64,000 bases of DNA from Diphasiastrum complanatum (GCA_029204225.1 CM055104.1:53557165-53621164), one strand, 5' to 3'. Shown: positions 44,230 to 57,345, numbered from the stretch's first letter. The notes: generated from the sequence alone by a model not told the origin. Program-made: numbers and translations.

Positions 44230-46384
44230 CATGATAGCTTGACGACTCCAAGACTGCTCCTCTATTTCTCAAATAGACCTTTTTCTAAGGCCTTTGTGAA
44301 AATGTCAGCTATTATCTCCTTCGTTCCAATGAAAGTAGTTTGCAACATCTTCTTCCCGATCAGATTCCTTGTCAAGTAGTACTTGATTGCAATGTGTTTC
44401 ATCCTTGAGTGAAACACATAGTCTTTTGTTAGATGTATAGCAGACATGTTGTCCATCTGCAATACTAGAGGTTCATTCGTTATTTCACCCAGTTCGTCAA
44501 GGAACTGTTAGAGCCAAATTATATCATTGGCCATCTTTGTTATTGCAATGTACTCTGCTTTGCAGAATGACTAAGCCACGATAGCCTGCTTCTTGCTGAC
44601 CCAGAGAATTGTTGCTCCTGACAAGGTGGTACATCCTCCTGAGACACTTTTGCAGTCGTCCTTGAGAGATGCCTAGCTAGGATAACTGTAGGAAAGCATC
44701 TGGAACCCATGCATCATGAGAATAACACAAACCAAAATCTTTTGTTGATTGAAGATATTGCAAAATTCATTTTGCAATCTTCTAATGAGATGAGCCTGGA
44801 TTTGTACAAAATTGACTCATCCTGAACACGACATAAGCAATGTCAAGATGTGTGTTATCTGCAAGGTACATCAATGATCCGATCAACTTCATGTACGGTG
44901 GTGTAAGCTGCATCAATTCTCTTTCTTCTTCAGTCCTTATACAGTTTTCATTGTTTCTGCAAGCATTGTAGTATTAGCTCCTTTGCAATTCAGCATCCCA
45001 AAATCTTCTAAGATTTTTTGAGTATATCTGGACTGATGAAGGTACAATTTACCTCCCTCATAGTCCCTGTCAATCTGTAAGCCAAAATAACATCTGGCTT
45101 CTCCCAGATCTACAGTCTCAAAATGTTTCGAGATATCATACTTCACTTCAGCAATAAGCTTCTCACTCTTGCAGAGTATCAGAGTGGCATCCACATGCAC
45201 AGCTACAATGATGATCTTCCCATCTGTAATTCTTACATAGACATTGGAATAAGCCATTAGTGGCTTGAATCCTAAGAATTTCAGGGTTTGATCTTTCTTC
45301 TTGTACCATCGTCACGTTGACTACTTCAGACCATAGATAGTCCTATGCATTCTGCATGCATAAGTAGGAAGTGAATTCGAGACATAGCCTGGGGGTTGAT
45401 CCATGTAGACTTCTTCGTCTAGCTCACCATGCAAGAAGGCTGTCTTCTCATCCACAATGTGAATTCTAAGATCATAAGCAGCTGCATATGCAAATAGTAA
45501 ATGTAGGGACAAATGTTTCACAACAATAGAGAAGGTCTCAGAATAATCAATACCATATCTCTGAGAAAATCTCTTCGCTACAAGTCTTGCTTTATACTTC
45601 GAGACATTTCCATCTGGTCCATACTTTAGCTTATATACCCATTTGTATTTTACATTCTTTCTCTTATCTGGTAATGGCTGCAACATCCATACCTGGTTCT
45701 TCCTCATGGATTTCATCTCCTCATTCATGGCTTGGATCCATTTGTCCTTCTCTAGACATTCAATTGCTTTCTTGAATGTCTGTGGTTCACCACTGAATCC
45801 ACAGAACTCTTTTGATGTAGAAGCTGAGTTGTCTGGCACATATCTTGCTGGTGCTCTTCATTGTCTTGTCGACCTTCTAGGAGATCCTCTTGAAACTTCA
45901 ATGCTTTTGTCTTTATCTGCTCTGCTAGGTCCGGAACCATTTTGGTTTACAAGTACTATAGCAGTAGGCTACCTCTCAAATATTTCTTCGGCTAATTCGT
46001 CACTTGAATGAGATGTGACTCGAACATCTTCGTTTGAGTGTTCGGCCTCTGCTCCCTCTGTCACAATTGGCAGATTATAGTATTGTCTTTCAAGAACTTC
46101 ATAACTGACAAGATCATCATTGGCCATCGTTACGCTCTCATCAAATTTGACATCTCTGACTGTCTTCATTTGTTTGTCTCTGACATATAGAATCTGTAGT
46201 ATGATGAATTATTGTCCTATCCTACAAGATATCTCTGTTTTGCTTTCTCGTCAAACTTCTTTTGAAGCTTATGAGGAACATGTGCATAAGCTGCATAGCC
46301 AGAGATACGGATGTAAGTCAGATTGGATTTTCTACCCCACCATAATCTGTGTGGTGTCGTGTGAGATGTTTGCATCTCAATTTG
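44230..46384 (-). pseudogene. Copia-H integrase end, RT and RNase H
   Basis: Minus-strand copia pol: an integrase C-terminal piece with LWWGRKSNLTYIRISGYAAY and KFDEKAKQRYLVG (46217-46350); a linker; RT WIQAMNEEMKSMRKNQVWML, KYKWVYKLKYGPDGNVSKYK, AFLHGELDEEVYMDQPPGYV (45321-45839); then VDATLILCKSEKLI, where the catalytic YVDD is degraded to HVDA (44937-45257); RNase H with YVFHSRMKHIAIKYYLTRNL and ADIFTKALEKGLFEK (44262-44462). Truncated at about 46384. Confidence 0.88.
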
Positions 46385-46491
46385 TGTGTAGATGTTGATT
46401 TTTTTACATTGGTGAGATTGGTAGTGTATTTTTCTTTCTAACCAAAGATCATTCAAGTAGATTGGATCTTAAGGATCTGAAATCTTTCACA
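46385..46491 (+). repeat. 5' LTR remnant of plus-strand copia
   Basis: About 107 bp ending in TTTCACA immediately before a perfect PBS. The rest of the LTR is missing at the junction with copia-H. Confidence 0.65.
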
Positions 46492-46503
46492 TGGTATCAG
46501 AGC
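46492..46503 (+). promoter_or_regulatory. Perfect copia primer-binding site
   Basis: TGGTATCAGAGC, the exact tRNA-iMet-complementary PBS of plant copia elements. Confidence 0.92.
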
Positions 46504-47090
46504 TTGTGTTTCAGGTTATGAAGGAGGAAATCAGATCTATCAATGATTTGGTTAAGATATCAAGTCTAGAGCATGCTAGAGAGGATTCTGAACCAAAATC
46601 GGATTTTTTGCTTTTATAGATTGGATCTTTTGTAGATCAAAACACTAAATAGGTCAATATACTTGTTCAATTCCGATTTTTGAACTCACATACTAGATTT
46701 GGCCAATTTTTGGATCATGGGTTCAGCTTAAGTGGTGGCTTATAGATTGCATATCAAAATTTCAGCATTTGCATGTAGATTTGGAATAGTCAATTTTTTG
46801 TGATTTTGTCAAAACCCTAATTTTGATTGGATCTCTAGATAGTGAGGTTGTTGGACTTCAGCTGAGTGTGTTTCAATCTTAGGAAGTGGCAAAAGTCATT
46901 AGATTGAGGATATATCATAGGTTGATCAAGATTCCATGATTCTATGTGTTGATTTGCTTGGATAAGTGCTAGAAGAGAATTTATGAGATAGTTTCAAATC
47001 TTGGTGATTTCTTTTGAAAGCATCTGTTGTTATTTAAAGGAGTGCTTTGTGCATTGAAACAAGTTGAAAGAGAATATCAGGTATTGCTAC

Positions 47091-48597
47091 ATGGCAACCT
47101 CAATTGGAGTCATGTTGGAAGCCAATGATAGGCTTAGCTCAAGTAACTATTCATTGTGGAAAGTGATGATGGAGTCACTTCTTGAGATGAATGATGTTTT
47201 GGATATTGTTGTAGGTTTGAAAGACAGACCAACAACACAACAAAATCAATTGAGGTATGACAAGAGGGCCAAGAAGGCTCTACACATGATAAAGATGAAT
47301 GTTACCAATGAACTTCTCAAGGAAGTTGGTAAGTGCACATCATCTTTGGAAGCGGAATTCATTGAAGAAACTTTATGAATCCAAGTCTACTTCTAGAGTG
47401 TTGACTCTAAGAAGGCAAATCTTTTCTTGTTTGCAAAAGGAAAGCATTGAATGATGAGTTAGCTTGCATAGATGAAAGCATTAAGGAAGGAGAGCCTATT
47501 CAAGTGATTCTTAATGGCTTGTTGGATGCTCATGCTAACATTGTTCAAAGTATTTTTGGCATTAACAACAGTTTTTATCTTTTCTTTGTGGTCAGAAGAC
47601 TTTGCCAAGTTTGATGGATCTTCAAGAGATCTTGACCAATGAGGAATATAGGCTTCAAGCAAGAGGTGGACCTACATCAACAATTCAAGAGGATGCTATG
47701 TTCACAAAGGGCAAATTCAAGGGCAAAACCAAAAGTAAGTGGTCTAACGGGCAAGATCAAGTGGATGCTTCTTCAAGTGGCAAAAAGAAGGATAGAACAA
47801 AGCTCAAGTGCTTCTATTGTGGCATCAAAGGACACTTTGCAAGGGAGTGCTACAAGAAGAAGAGAGATCAAGGAGACAAGCAAGGTAATCTTACTCTTGA
47901 TGAGGATGGTCTGGATTTTCAAGATGCAAATATGCTTTTGTGATGTCTTCATGTATGCTTGCTAATGATGGAGATCTAGATCCTTGGTGGATTGATAGTG
48001 GAGCAAGTTCACACATGACCTTTCACAAAGAGTACTTCACTTCTTTGCTGGCATATGGAGATGACAAGAGGGTGATCTACACAGCCAATGATGGTAAGTG
48101 TGCAATCAAAGGGATTGGCACAATTCCTATTTCTCTCTCTAAAAATAGGAATGTTCATTTGGAGGATCTCTTGTTTATTCCATCTATTACCAAGATTTTG
48201 CTTAGTCTGAGTCAAACGCTAAGAACGGGCCTCAAGGTGGAGTTTGATGGAGATGCTTGTTTGATCAAAAGGAAGGATGTCTTATTGGAAAAGGTAAAAG
48301 ACAAGGAAAGTTATTCAAACTTGATGCTTGTGTTATTGCTAACCAAGTTGGATGTGTTGCAAGGGAACAAATTTCTATTCAAGAGGTTTGGCACCAAAGG
48401 ATGGGACACCTCAACTTCAAGTCATTGGAGGTAATGGCAAGGAAGAAGGTTGTGATTGGTCTTCCAAGTTCCTTAAGTAATGACAAGCATGTTTGTGAGT
48501 CTTGTGCTTTGTTTAAGTCACATAGACTACCTTATACTAGATCTATTTCTAGATCTACAAAGCCTTTTCAACTTGTACATTCAGATATTCATGGATT
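47091..48597 (+). pseudogene. Copia gag, protease and GAG-pre-integrase, plus strand
   Basis: It begins at the ATG at 47091, about 590 bp after the PBS. It reads MATSIGVMLEANDRLSSSNY, a UBN2 gag (SLWKVMMESLLEMNDVLDIV, then a frameshift near 47375), zinc knuckle CFYCGIKGHFARECY (near 47815), protease WWIDSGASSHMTFHKEYF (near 47985), and GAG-pre-integrase VWHQRMGHLNFKSLEVMARK with CESCALFKSHRLPYTRS. It breaks off at QLVHSDIHG. The next base starts the right arm of the inverted repeat, which supplies copia RT in the same direction but a different frame. The whole integrase core is missing at that joint. Confidence 0.88.
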
Positions 48598-48600
48598 TAG

Positions 48601-50085
48601 ATAATCAAACTTGGAATCTTGTACACCTTCCATATGGGAAGAAGCCACTTGCATGTAAGTGAATCTATAGATTAAAGTACAATCAAGATGGATCTACAAG
48701 TAAGTACATTGCTAGATTGGTTGCTAAGGGATTTCTTCAAACTAAAGGCATAGATTATGAAGAAACATTTGCTCTTGTAGCAGCGGCTTGAAACCATTAG
48801 ATTGATCATTTGTATTGCTACTTTATTCAAGTGGAATCTCTATCAAATGGAGGTGACAAATCCTTTCTTGAATGACTACTTGGAGGAGGAGATATACATG
48901 TTGCAACCCGAGGGCTTCATCAAGGATGGTGAGGAGGACAAGGTTTTCCACTTAAGGAAGAGCCTATATGGCTTGAAGCAAGCACCTAGAGCTTGGTTCT
49001 CTAGGTTGCATGATTTTCTTTATTCTCTTGGCTTTGTGATTAGCTCTTATGAGCCTTCTTTGTACATCAAATGTAATGATGGAAAGATCATCATTTTAGT
49101 ACTTTATGTTGATGATATCATATTGACAGGGAATGATGGTGAAGGCATAAGAAATGTTAAAACTTCTTTGTCTAGTGAATTCAAGATGGTAGATCTAGGA
49201 CTTCTTAAGTTCATACATGGAATAGAGGTTACTAGAGGTAGTAATTTTACTTTTATAAGTCAATCACAGTATGCTACTTCCATTCTTGAAAGGTTTGGCA
49301 TGAAAGATGTAAGGGGATTGACACCCCTATGGAACAAGTTTGTAAAGTTACTAATGATTGTGATGAAGCATCCTTTGAGGACATCACACTCTTTAGAAAG
49401 CTAATAGGCTCCTTAATCTATTTGACAATCACTAGACCAGATTTTAGTTATAGTGTAAGCAAGTTAAGTCAATGTATGCAAGGTCCTTTGATGTATCATT
49501 GGAAAAGTGCCAAGAGAGTGCTTAGATATGTCTCTTCTACTAGATTTTTTGGCATTCTCTATCAAGGATCTAACTTTTACTTGAGGGCATTTTTGGATTC
49601 AGATTTTGCACGAGACAAGATGGATAGAAGGTCCATAAGTGCATTTGTCACTTTTCTTTGTGGAGGAGTGATATCTTGGCTTTCCAAAAATCAGGATACA
49701 ATTTCTCTTTCCTCTTGTGAAGCTGAGTACAAGGCATTGACTTCAACAACCCGGAGAAATCCTATGGCTTAGAAGACTTTTGGTGGAGCTTCAAGTGCTA
49801 AAGGTTGAGGAGATGCTTGCATCTATTGTGACAATCAAGCTTCTCAACAAATTGCTACCAATCCGATCTTCCATGCTAGAACAAAGCATATTGAGATAGC
49901 TCATCACTTTGTGAGGGAGAAGGTGCAATCCAAGGAGGTTTAACTTCATCATGTGCCATCATCCGAGTGCATAGCTGATATCTTAATCAAACCTTTGGCT
50001 AAAGATTCATTTTTTAAGTTAAGAGATGCTCTTGGAGTTTTAGATAGATGTACATTAGACTTTCCAAGCTATAAGTGAGGAGGGG
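48601..50085 (+). pseudogene. Copia-A RT and RNase H, right copy
   Basis: Mirror of 22409-23893. It starts DNQTWNLVHLPYGKKPLACK and runs through SLYGLKQAPRAWFSRLHDFL, VLYVDDIILTG and LSSCEAEYKALTS to the polypurine tract. It shares the left copy's stop after KPLACK and the frameshift near 49329, so those lesions predate the duplication. Unlike the left copy it is preceded by copia gag-protease instead of its own RT N-terminus. Confidence 0.88.
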
Positions 50086-50911
50086 TGTTAAAAATATCAC
50101 TTCCAACTTGATGTATCTTGTAGATCTTAAGATAATTGATCTTGATAGGATCTCACATGTTTCTATTCCCACGTGTGAAAGAATGTACGTAAGTCACTTT
50201 TATAAAGTTAGATTGATTTTAGCTTGATCTACACTAGTGTGAAATTGACCTTTGAGTAGAATCTTGAAATCGGTCAAATTGGTCAAACTTTATGTAAATA
50301 GATTGGACTTCCATGTGAATGAGTTATTACTCACACATGTCAAGATATCATTCACACGTGTGGATAAGCTTCTAAATGATAAGATAAGAAGATTCCATTA
50401 GATCCTATTTTATAGGGAATATTCCTATAAATGTGGAAGACTAGCTTTTTGTTTTCTAGCCAAATAGAATAGTCAACTTTGGGAAATGAGCACATATGGC
50501 TCCCATCGGTGGATCTGGATGACTAGGCACTCTTTACACGTGTGAAGGCTTGCTGGAAAGTACACAGCTCGTGGATGTACTTGATCTATAAAGGGATCAA
50601 CCAATTCAATGAGAAGGTGATGTGATATTGGCAAATTATAGTCTTGCTTATATTTTCCACATTTGACTTGTGTTTTTGTGATTAAAATGAATTTCTAAGC
50701 TTGAGTACTTTACTCTCTATATATAGGCCGTACAGGTACTATCCTCCACACGTGTGAGGCCGCTCATCCAAGTTTTTAATCATTTGATCCATTGCTCTTG
50801 CTTAAATCATAGTGTAAAGCATCTAGATCAAGATCTTTGGATTAAGCAATCAATAACTCTTAATGATTGATAAGTACAATCATAATTGTCCTTTTTCTCT
50901 GAAAATTGACA
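50086..50911 (+). repeat. Copia-A 3' LTR, right copy
   Basis: Mirror of 21583-22408. The TATA-like CTATATATAGG lies at 50717-50727. ACGTG palindromes are at about 50169-50177, 50353-50362, 50536-50543 and 50747-50756. Confidence 0.75.
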
Positions 50912-52855
50912 CTATCAGTCGTTGACATTCGACAAAACAATTAGTCTTGACGCTGATGAGAGACTGATGAGAGAGGAAGAAGAAGGAAGCAATGATCAAG
51001 AGAAAGCCCTCTTCACAAAAGGGAAGAAGAAGAAGAAGAACAAACCCAGATTTGACAAGACAAAGTCCTCTATTCAACAATCTTCTTCCTGTGATCACTA
51101 TCACAAACTAGGCCATATACCCAACAAATTCTGGTTCAATCTAGCAATACCTTGCATGCATTACAAGAAGAAGGGGCACTTTGCATACGATTGCAGATTC
51201 AACCCAAAAAGAAAGAACAAGACTGAGAAAACAAATGTTGCAGAGTCATCCAAAGATGTAGATAGAGGTGATGAAGCCTTCACAATACTTGATGAAGCTT
51301 CAACGAGCTACAATGAACAAGACTAGGATGTAGTCATTGATTCAGGGGCAACATCACACATCACTTGCAACAAGAAAATCTTGATCGACTTCAGAGAACT
51401 ATAAATTAATAGAGCAGTGATTCTAGATGATGGGAGCAGACACGATGTCAAAGGCATCAGGACTCTACAGCTGCAAACATTGTCAGGTCAAGCAGAGCTG
51501 CCAAGGGCACTCTACATGTCTTCACTGAGAAAAGAATTGCTATCAGTCTCCAAGATGGCAGATCTTGGAATTCAAGTTTTGTTCAATGGCAATACATGCC
51601 GCATGATCGAGAAAACTACAAACAAATTGCTGACAGTTGGATGCAGAGAAGAAAACCTCTACCAAGCTAAGATAATCAGCAATTTTGATAGCATATTAAA
51701 TGCATCAGAAAATGAAGATTAGCTCTGTCACAGAAGAATATATCATCTAAACATGAGGAGCCTATATGACATGTGTAAGAAAGACATAGTCATAGGTCTA
51801 AAGATATCAAAATCCGATACTGAGTTTTGCGAAGCTTGTTAGAAAGACAAACAACATCGGAATCCATTCACACATGAGGGAAGAAGAGCCAAAGAAGTTC
51901 TTGAGCTCGTCCACTCAGATGTTTGTGAACTGATGAAAATGGATTCGCTCTCAGGATTGAGGTATTTCTTGACATTCATAGATGATTACAGCCGGATGAC
52001 TACGATCTACTACCTAAAGAAAAAATCTGATATGTTTGACTCTTTCAAGAAGTTAGTGGCATTTGTAGAGCGACACACGTCAAAGAAGATTTAGATCATC
52101 AGATCTGACAATGGAGGTGAGTACAAGAGCAAAGAATTTTCAAAATTCTACCAAGAACAGGGGATAGAGCATCAATTCACTCCTACATACACACGAGAAG
52201 TATTGTAGCTTCACTGAAGAGCCAGCAACATATCAAGAAGCTATCTAGAGTCTAGAGGGAGAATTCTGGAAGCAGACAATGTCAGAAGAGATCGAGTTGA
52301 TGAGGCAAAACGAGGCATGGACACTAGACCACTGCCTACATAACAGAAAATGAAAGAAAAGGATTCGAACTGGACCACTATAGTAATGCAAGCTGGGCGA
52401 GCTACAAAGATGACAGGAATTCCGTAACTGGAGGATGTTCAATAGCGTGTGGAGCAGCAATCAGTTAAATATACAAAAAACAAACCTTGGTAGCTCAATC
52501 TTCTTGCAAAGCTGAATACGTCGCAACTTTAAAGGTGGTGAACGAGGTAGTTTGATTGCAGATGATGTTGGAGGCAATTGGAATATCACAAGGAAGACCA
52601 TGCATGACGATGATGGATTCTCAGATTGCCGTTTATTTGTCCCAAGATACTGTCTTTCATTCAAAGACAAAACACATACCTCTAAAGTACCATCACATTC
52701 GAGATTTGATCTTGAAGGAGAGCTCCAGAACTAGTACATAAAGTCTGAAGACATGATTGCTTATCTGCTCACGAAGCCGCTCGACAAGCCACTATTTGCA
52801 AAGCAAAGAAAGACAATTGGATTAAATGTGCAAAGCTGCAAGGTTCTAGAGGAAG
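50912..52855 (+). pseudogene. Copia-B internal region with deletions, right copy
   Basis: Mirror of 19638-21582 with the same internal deletions (integrase tail and most of RT missing). The gag end is at 50922-51326, protease DSGATSHITC near 51335-51370, integrase near 51830-52180 and RNase H at 52360-52740. The polypurine tract before the LTR reads TCTAGAGGAAG, one G shorter than in the left arm. Confidence 0.85.
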
Positions 52856-53591
52856 TGTTAGAAATGGTGAACTCCTGCAACTTTGTCGCGACGCGAAGCT
52901 AAGCAACATGAAGTGAAGGTCAAATGGCGAACAATTCGCGAAAGTCAACGTACCTCAAAAACCCTAAGACACGAAGCGAAGCGAAACTCGAAGGGCGAAT
53001 GATTCGCGAAAGTCAAACATGCCTCCAGGACCAAAAGACACGTCATGACACAAAATGAAAAGAAAATGAAAGAAAATCTTTCATGTTGCCAGCTGGCAGC
53101 TCAATGGGCGTGGAATCTTAAACTTCACGGTCAGCTGAAACAGTTAGCAATAACGGAGAGTAACTAATTAGTTGATTACTGTTAACTACTCTTGTAATTC
53201 TTTGTTTAGCTTTCGTGTAAACTCCACAAGTGGAGATAGAAAATTTTTTTAGGATCAAAAGAATACACTGAGAGTGTGCATGAGTAGAGTAGAAAAGAAA
53301 AAGAATAGAAATGAAATAGTTGTGCATGAAAGTCTACCAACTAGAAGAACACATCGAAAGAGTAGAGTGTCAGGCCGCCCACGAACGAGACACTGATCAT
53401 CTGGCTCTAAAAATCAAACTGATAATACAGTTGCTCTATCTTGTGCATCTCCTTGTCTTCCATTTTCTTGATTGCTAGAATGATATCTATTCTATGATCT
53501 ATAGTTGCATGTCTAGGATCCTGCAAGCTTCCGCCTAAGAAAATTCAAAAGAAACAAATCCGTTCACGATACACTAAACCCGTTCGTGACA
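52856..53591 (+). repeat. Copia-B 3' LTR, right copy
   Basis: Mirror of 18902-19637, TGTTAGAAATGG to TTCGTGACA, abutting gypsy-2 RT at 53592. Confidence 0.75.
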
Positions 53592-55785
53592 ATTTCAACG
53601 TCTCATGCAAATGTCATTCCAAGACTTGCTACACCAGATTGTTGAGATCTATCTTGATGATCTTGGTGTACATTCTTTTACAGACAAACACCTCGAAACA
53701 CCTGAAAAGATTTTCATTTGTTGTCGAAGGTTTGGAATATCACTAAACCCCAAAAAATGTCAAATCTAGGTCACCCATGGGGTTGTGCTCAGACATATTA
53801 TATCCAAGGATGGTATTTCTACCGATCCTTCAAAGATCAAGGTTATAGTTGAGATGCCCTTACTCACCACATTGAAAGAAGTATACATCTTTTTAGGCCA
53901 TAATAACTACTACCGCATCTTCATAGTCGACTACGCCAGTAAGGCACGACTCACCTATTTAGTTGTGGTCGACCCTAGATGGACCGAAGAGCGCATAAAA
54001 GCTTTTGAGGAATTAGAAACAACACTTACCACTGCACCCATACTTCGTTCCCCAGATTACACGAAGGAATTCCATGTGCATACTGACGCAAGTAAGTATG
54101 CCATTGGAGGTATCCTAGTACAACCGGGTGAGTATGGAAAAGATTTTCCAATACATTTCTTGAGCAGACAACTGGTGTCTGCTAAAGTAAACTATACCAC
54201 AACAAAGCGTGAAGCACTGGCCATGGTCTACGTCATTCAACAATTGCGACATTATTTGCTAGGGTAAACCTTTGCTTTCTATATAGACAATCAAGCCTTG
54301 TTAAATATTGTAAATAAATCCTGTAAAACCGGACGCATAACTAGGTGGCTGTTAATACTTGAGGAATTCACATTCGGCGCAGTCATCAGGAAAGGCACAC
54401 AACACTTCATGGCCGACCACCTTTCTAGACTTGCCAATGCTGAAAAAGCTGATGCACTAGTCAACAATGATCTACCTGATGCATGCTTTTTTCAGATTGA
54501 TGCCACTCCACCATGGGTTGAGGAAATCACTCAGTTCCTTACAACTGGCCGACTAAAAAAAGGGCTAAACCAAGTGGCCAGAAGAAATTTTTTAATAAAA
54601 TCACACCCTTTCAACTTATCGCCAGACCATTATATAACAGGGTTGCTGATGGTATTATATGCCGATGTGCATATGAATCTGAAATACGACCTATCATATC
54701 TCATGCACATGAAGGCATTGGTGGTGGTCACTTCTCCGTGAAAGCGACTGCAAAGATAATCCTCCGTGCAGGCTTATGGTAGCCATCATTGTTTAAGAAT
54801 ACATTTGCTATCATCAAATCATGTGATGTTTGCCAACGACCCAAAAAGACTGCAAAAGCAGACTTCACACCGCTTAACTCCATTATAGAAGGCAAAGCTT
54901 TCCATAAGTGGGGTATAGACTTTGTTGGGCCCATTATCCCAGCAGCAAAAAATACTCAAGCCCATTATATCCTGATTTCAACTGATTATGCCACAAAATG
55001 GGTTGAGGCGCGCACAACAAAGATGCCAATGCGAAGACCATCGCGCGTTTTCTTTATGAAAACATCATTACACGCTTTGGCTGTCTAATCGAGCTTGTTA
55101 GTGATAGAGGTTCACACTTCTTAAATGAAGTGGTTGACAATCTCTTATGCCATTACCTTGTTGTCCACCGCAAAAGTACTCCATATCATCCCTGATGTAA
55201 TGGCCAGGCGGAATTTACCAACAAGACAATCTGTAAGATCCTAGCGAAGATAGTTAAAACAAGTCAATCAGATTGGAAAACCAAGCTATTCTCAACTATT
55301 TGGGCGTACCGAACCACTCCCAAGAAGGTCATTGGATGGGTTACTCTCTTCCATCTCGTCTACGGTCAAGAGACAGTAATGCCTGTTGAATTTTTAGTTC
55401 CTTCCTTGCGAGTCATGCAAGCTTTCTCTACTGATCTATGTGAGAAAGTTGCAATCAAACAAGAAGTCCAAACTAGGCTATTTACGTTAGCCCAATTGTG
55501 CGAGACTCGACTCATCTCATATCATGCACAGTTAGTCAACAAACGTCGCCAAAAAGCCTGGCATGATCGTCACCTGTGCAATGAAGACTTATACTTAGGT
55601 GATCAGATGCTTTTCTACACATCTAAGAAGCACCTAGGGAAACTCAAATTCCGAAGTGAAGGACCATATAATTAATAAAATCTTTTCAAATGGAGCAGTC
55701 TCATTAGAAACACTTGACGACGTACTCCTAGAGACTGTCGTCAATGATTGTCATTTACGACGATACTATGAAGAGTTATTTTTTG
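53592..55785 (+). pseudogene. pol: Gypsy-2 RT C-terminus, RNase H, integrase, right copy
   Basis: Mirror of 16699-18901 with the same stops. It differs by a 9-bp in-frame loss near 54898, giving IIEGKAFHKWGIDFVGP without the SIA residues. Comparable gypsy integrases usually have only a short link here, so the shorter form may be nearer the ancestral one, but this is inference. The RT N-terminal half present in the spacer at 24165-24620 has no counterpart near this copy. Confidence 0.9.
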
Positions 55786-55812
55786 TTGACTCCATTTAAT
55801 CTCTCAAGAAAT

Positions 55813-55836
55813 TATATATATATATATATCTATATA
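55813..55836. repeat. (TA)n microsatellite, right copy
   Basis: Same length and same interrupting base as in the left arm. Fast-mutating repeats being equal argues that the arms are very young or one is an artefact. Confidence 0.9.
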
Positions 55837-56138
55837 TACTCATCCCTTTCGTCTTTACTCTTTTATTGCTTCCACACTGTTTCCATTCTTGTTCATGGTC
55901 CCTTTGGATGCCTACCTTCTTGTTATTTGTTATTTTTTATTTACTTTTTATGTTCAAGGTCAACATCCTCTGGTCAAGCTTCACAAGTTAGGTTTTCTCA
56001 CTTTTAGTGTCCATATTCTGTCTACAGTTCAGAGCCGTCATTTTTGTACATGCACAGACAAATCTGATAATTAAGACCTACAAAACCTCTAAGAACTTCC
56101 TCATATTGATACACTTGCCATTTCCACTTCGGTACCTT

Positions 56139-56369
56139 ATTTCTCAAGCGGATGGCAATCTCGACCAGATGCCAACAGTTCAAATCTCAACCGGATGCCA
56201 ACAGCTCACATCTCAACGAGATGGCAATCTTGACCGAATATAAACAGATTACATCTCAACCGGATGACAAACTCGACCAAATGCCAATAGATCACATCTC
56301 AACCGGATGGCAATCTCAACTGGATACCAACAACTCAAATCTCAACCGGATGGCAATCTGTACTGGGTT
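56139..56369. repeat. CCGGTCGAGAT-type tandem repeat, block 2, right copy
   Basis: Mirror of 16115-16345; cores read ATCTCAACCGGATGGCAATC on the plus strand. Confidence 0.85.
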
Positions 56370-56863
56370 TTTTTCCTTGCCTATCCTCAACCCAAGATCT
56401 AATCAATCTAGCATCAAGGTGATGAAGTTAGTTGTCACGCGTAGGTTCATTCCCATGAGAGAGATAGCATATTTTAGATTTCAGCATGAATGGAAGATCC
56501 ACATCTAGCTCTAACATCCATTAACCCTAAGCATTAGCACTAAGATCCACAATAAAGATAACTCGAGTCGTTCCCTTTTTATAATAGAGAGGAGAACCCT
56601 GGCCTCATAATCCTATTGGTCCATTTCTACCTCCCTAATTATTCAAATTTAAAAAAGAGTGAGAACTATCCAAAATTGGAGGGAAACCGAACTTTATTTA
56701 CTAACTAGGCCTTATGACATAAAAGTCCCGCAAAAAGGCCTAAAGTCCTTTTATTGACTTTCTAATTAATCAAATAACTATGTGATCATTGGGTTGGACT
56801 TACACACGCAGGGTGCCAAATCCCTCTCACTTATTAACTAGGGTTAGGGTTGCCTCGTGATCC
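56370..56863. other. Non-coding interval between repeat blocks, right copy
   Basis: Mirror of 15621-16114. No gene seen. Confidence 0.5.
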
Positions 56864-57345
56864 ACAAATGGAATCGCAACCAGATGCCAACAACTCACAT
56901 CTCAACCGGATGGCAATCTTGACCGGATACCAACAACTCAAATCTCAACCGAATGGCAATCTCGACCGGATGCCAACAAAGACAAAATCTTGACTAGATC
57001 AAAGTCATCACATACCGACCGAATCACCTGTTTTAAATCTCGACCGGATCAGAGTCATCACATATCGACTGGATCACCTGTTTAAAAGACCAGAGCAGAG
57101 TCATCACATCTCGACTGGATCCAAAGAAAAAATCTTGACCGTATCAACTATTTTAGATCTCGACCAGAGTAGAGTCATCACATCTCGATTGGATCCAAAG
57201 AAAAAATCTCGACCGAATCCAAAGACTAAATCTCGACCGGATCAGAGTTAACACATCTTGACCGGATCCAAAAGACAAAATCTCGATCGGATCAGTATCT
57301 TAAATCTCGACCGGATCACCTGTTTAAAATCTTGACCGGATACCA
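56864..57345. repeat. CCGGTCGAGAT-type tandem repeat, block 1, right copy
   Basis: Mirror of 15139-15620, with cores AATCTCGACCGGATC. No unit gain or loss relative to the left arm, since the coordinate sum stays 72484 across it. Confidence 0.85.

Noticed and set aside
46492-50911. A single complete copia element from PBS to 3' LTR
   Set aside because: Integrase and the RT start are missing, the frame changes at 48598, the 5' LTR stub does not match the end of the 3' LTR, and the joint coincides with the palindrome boundary.
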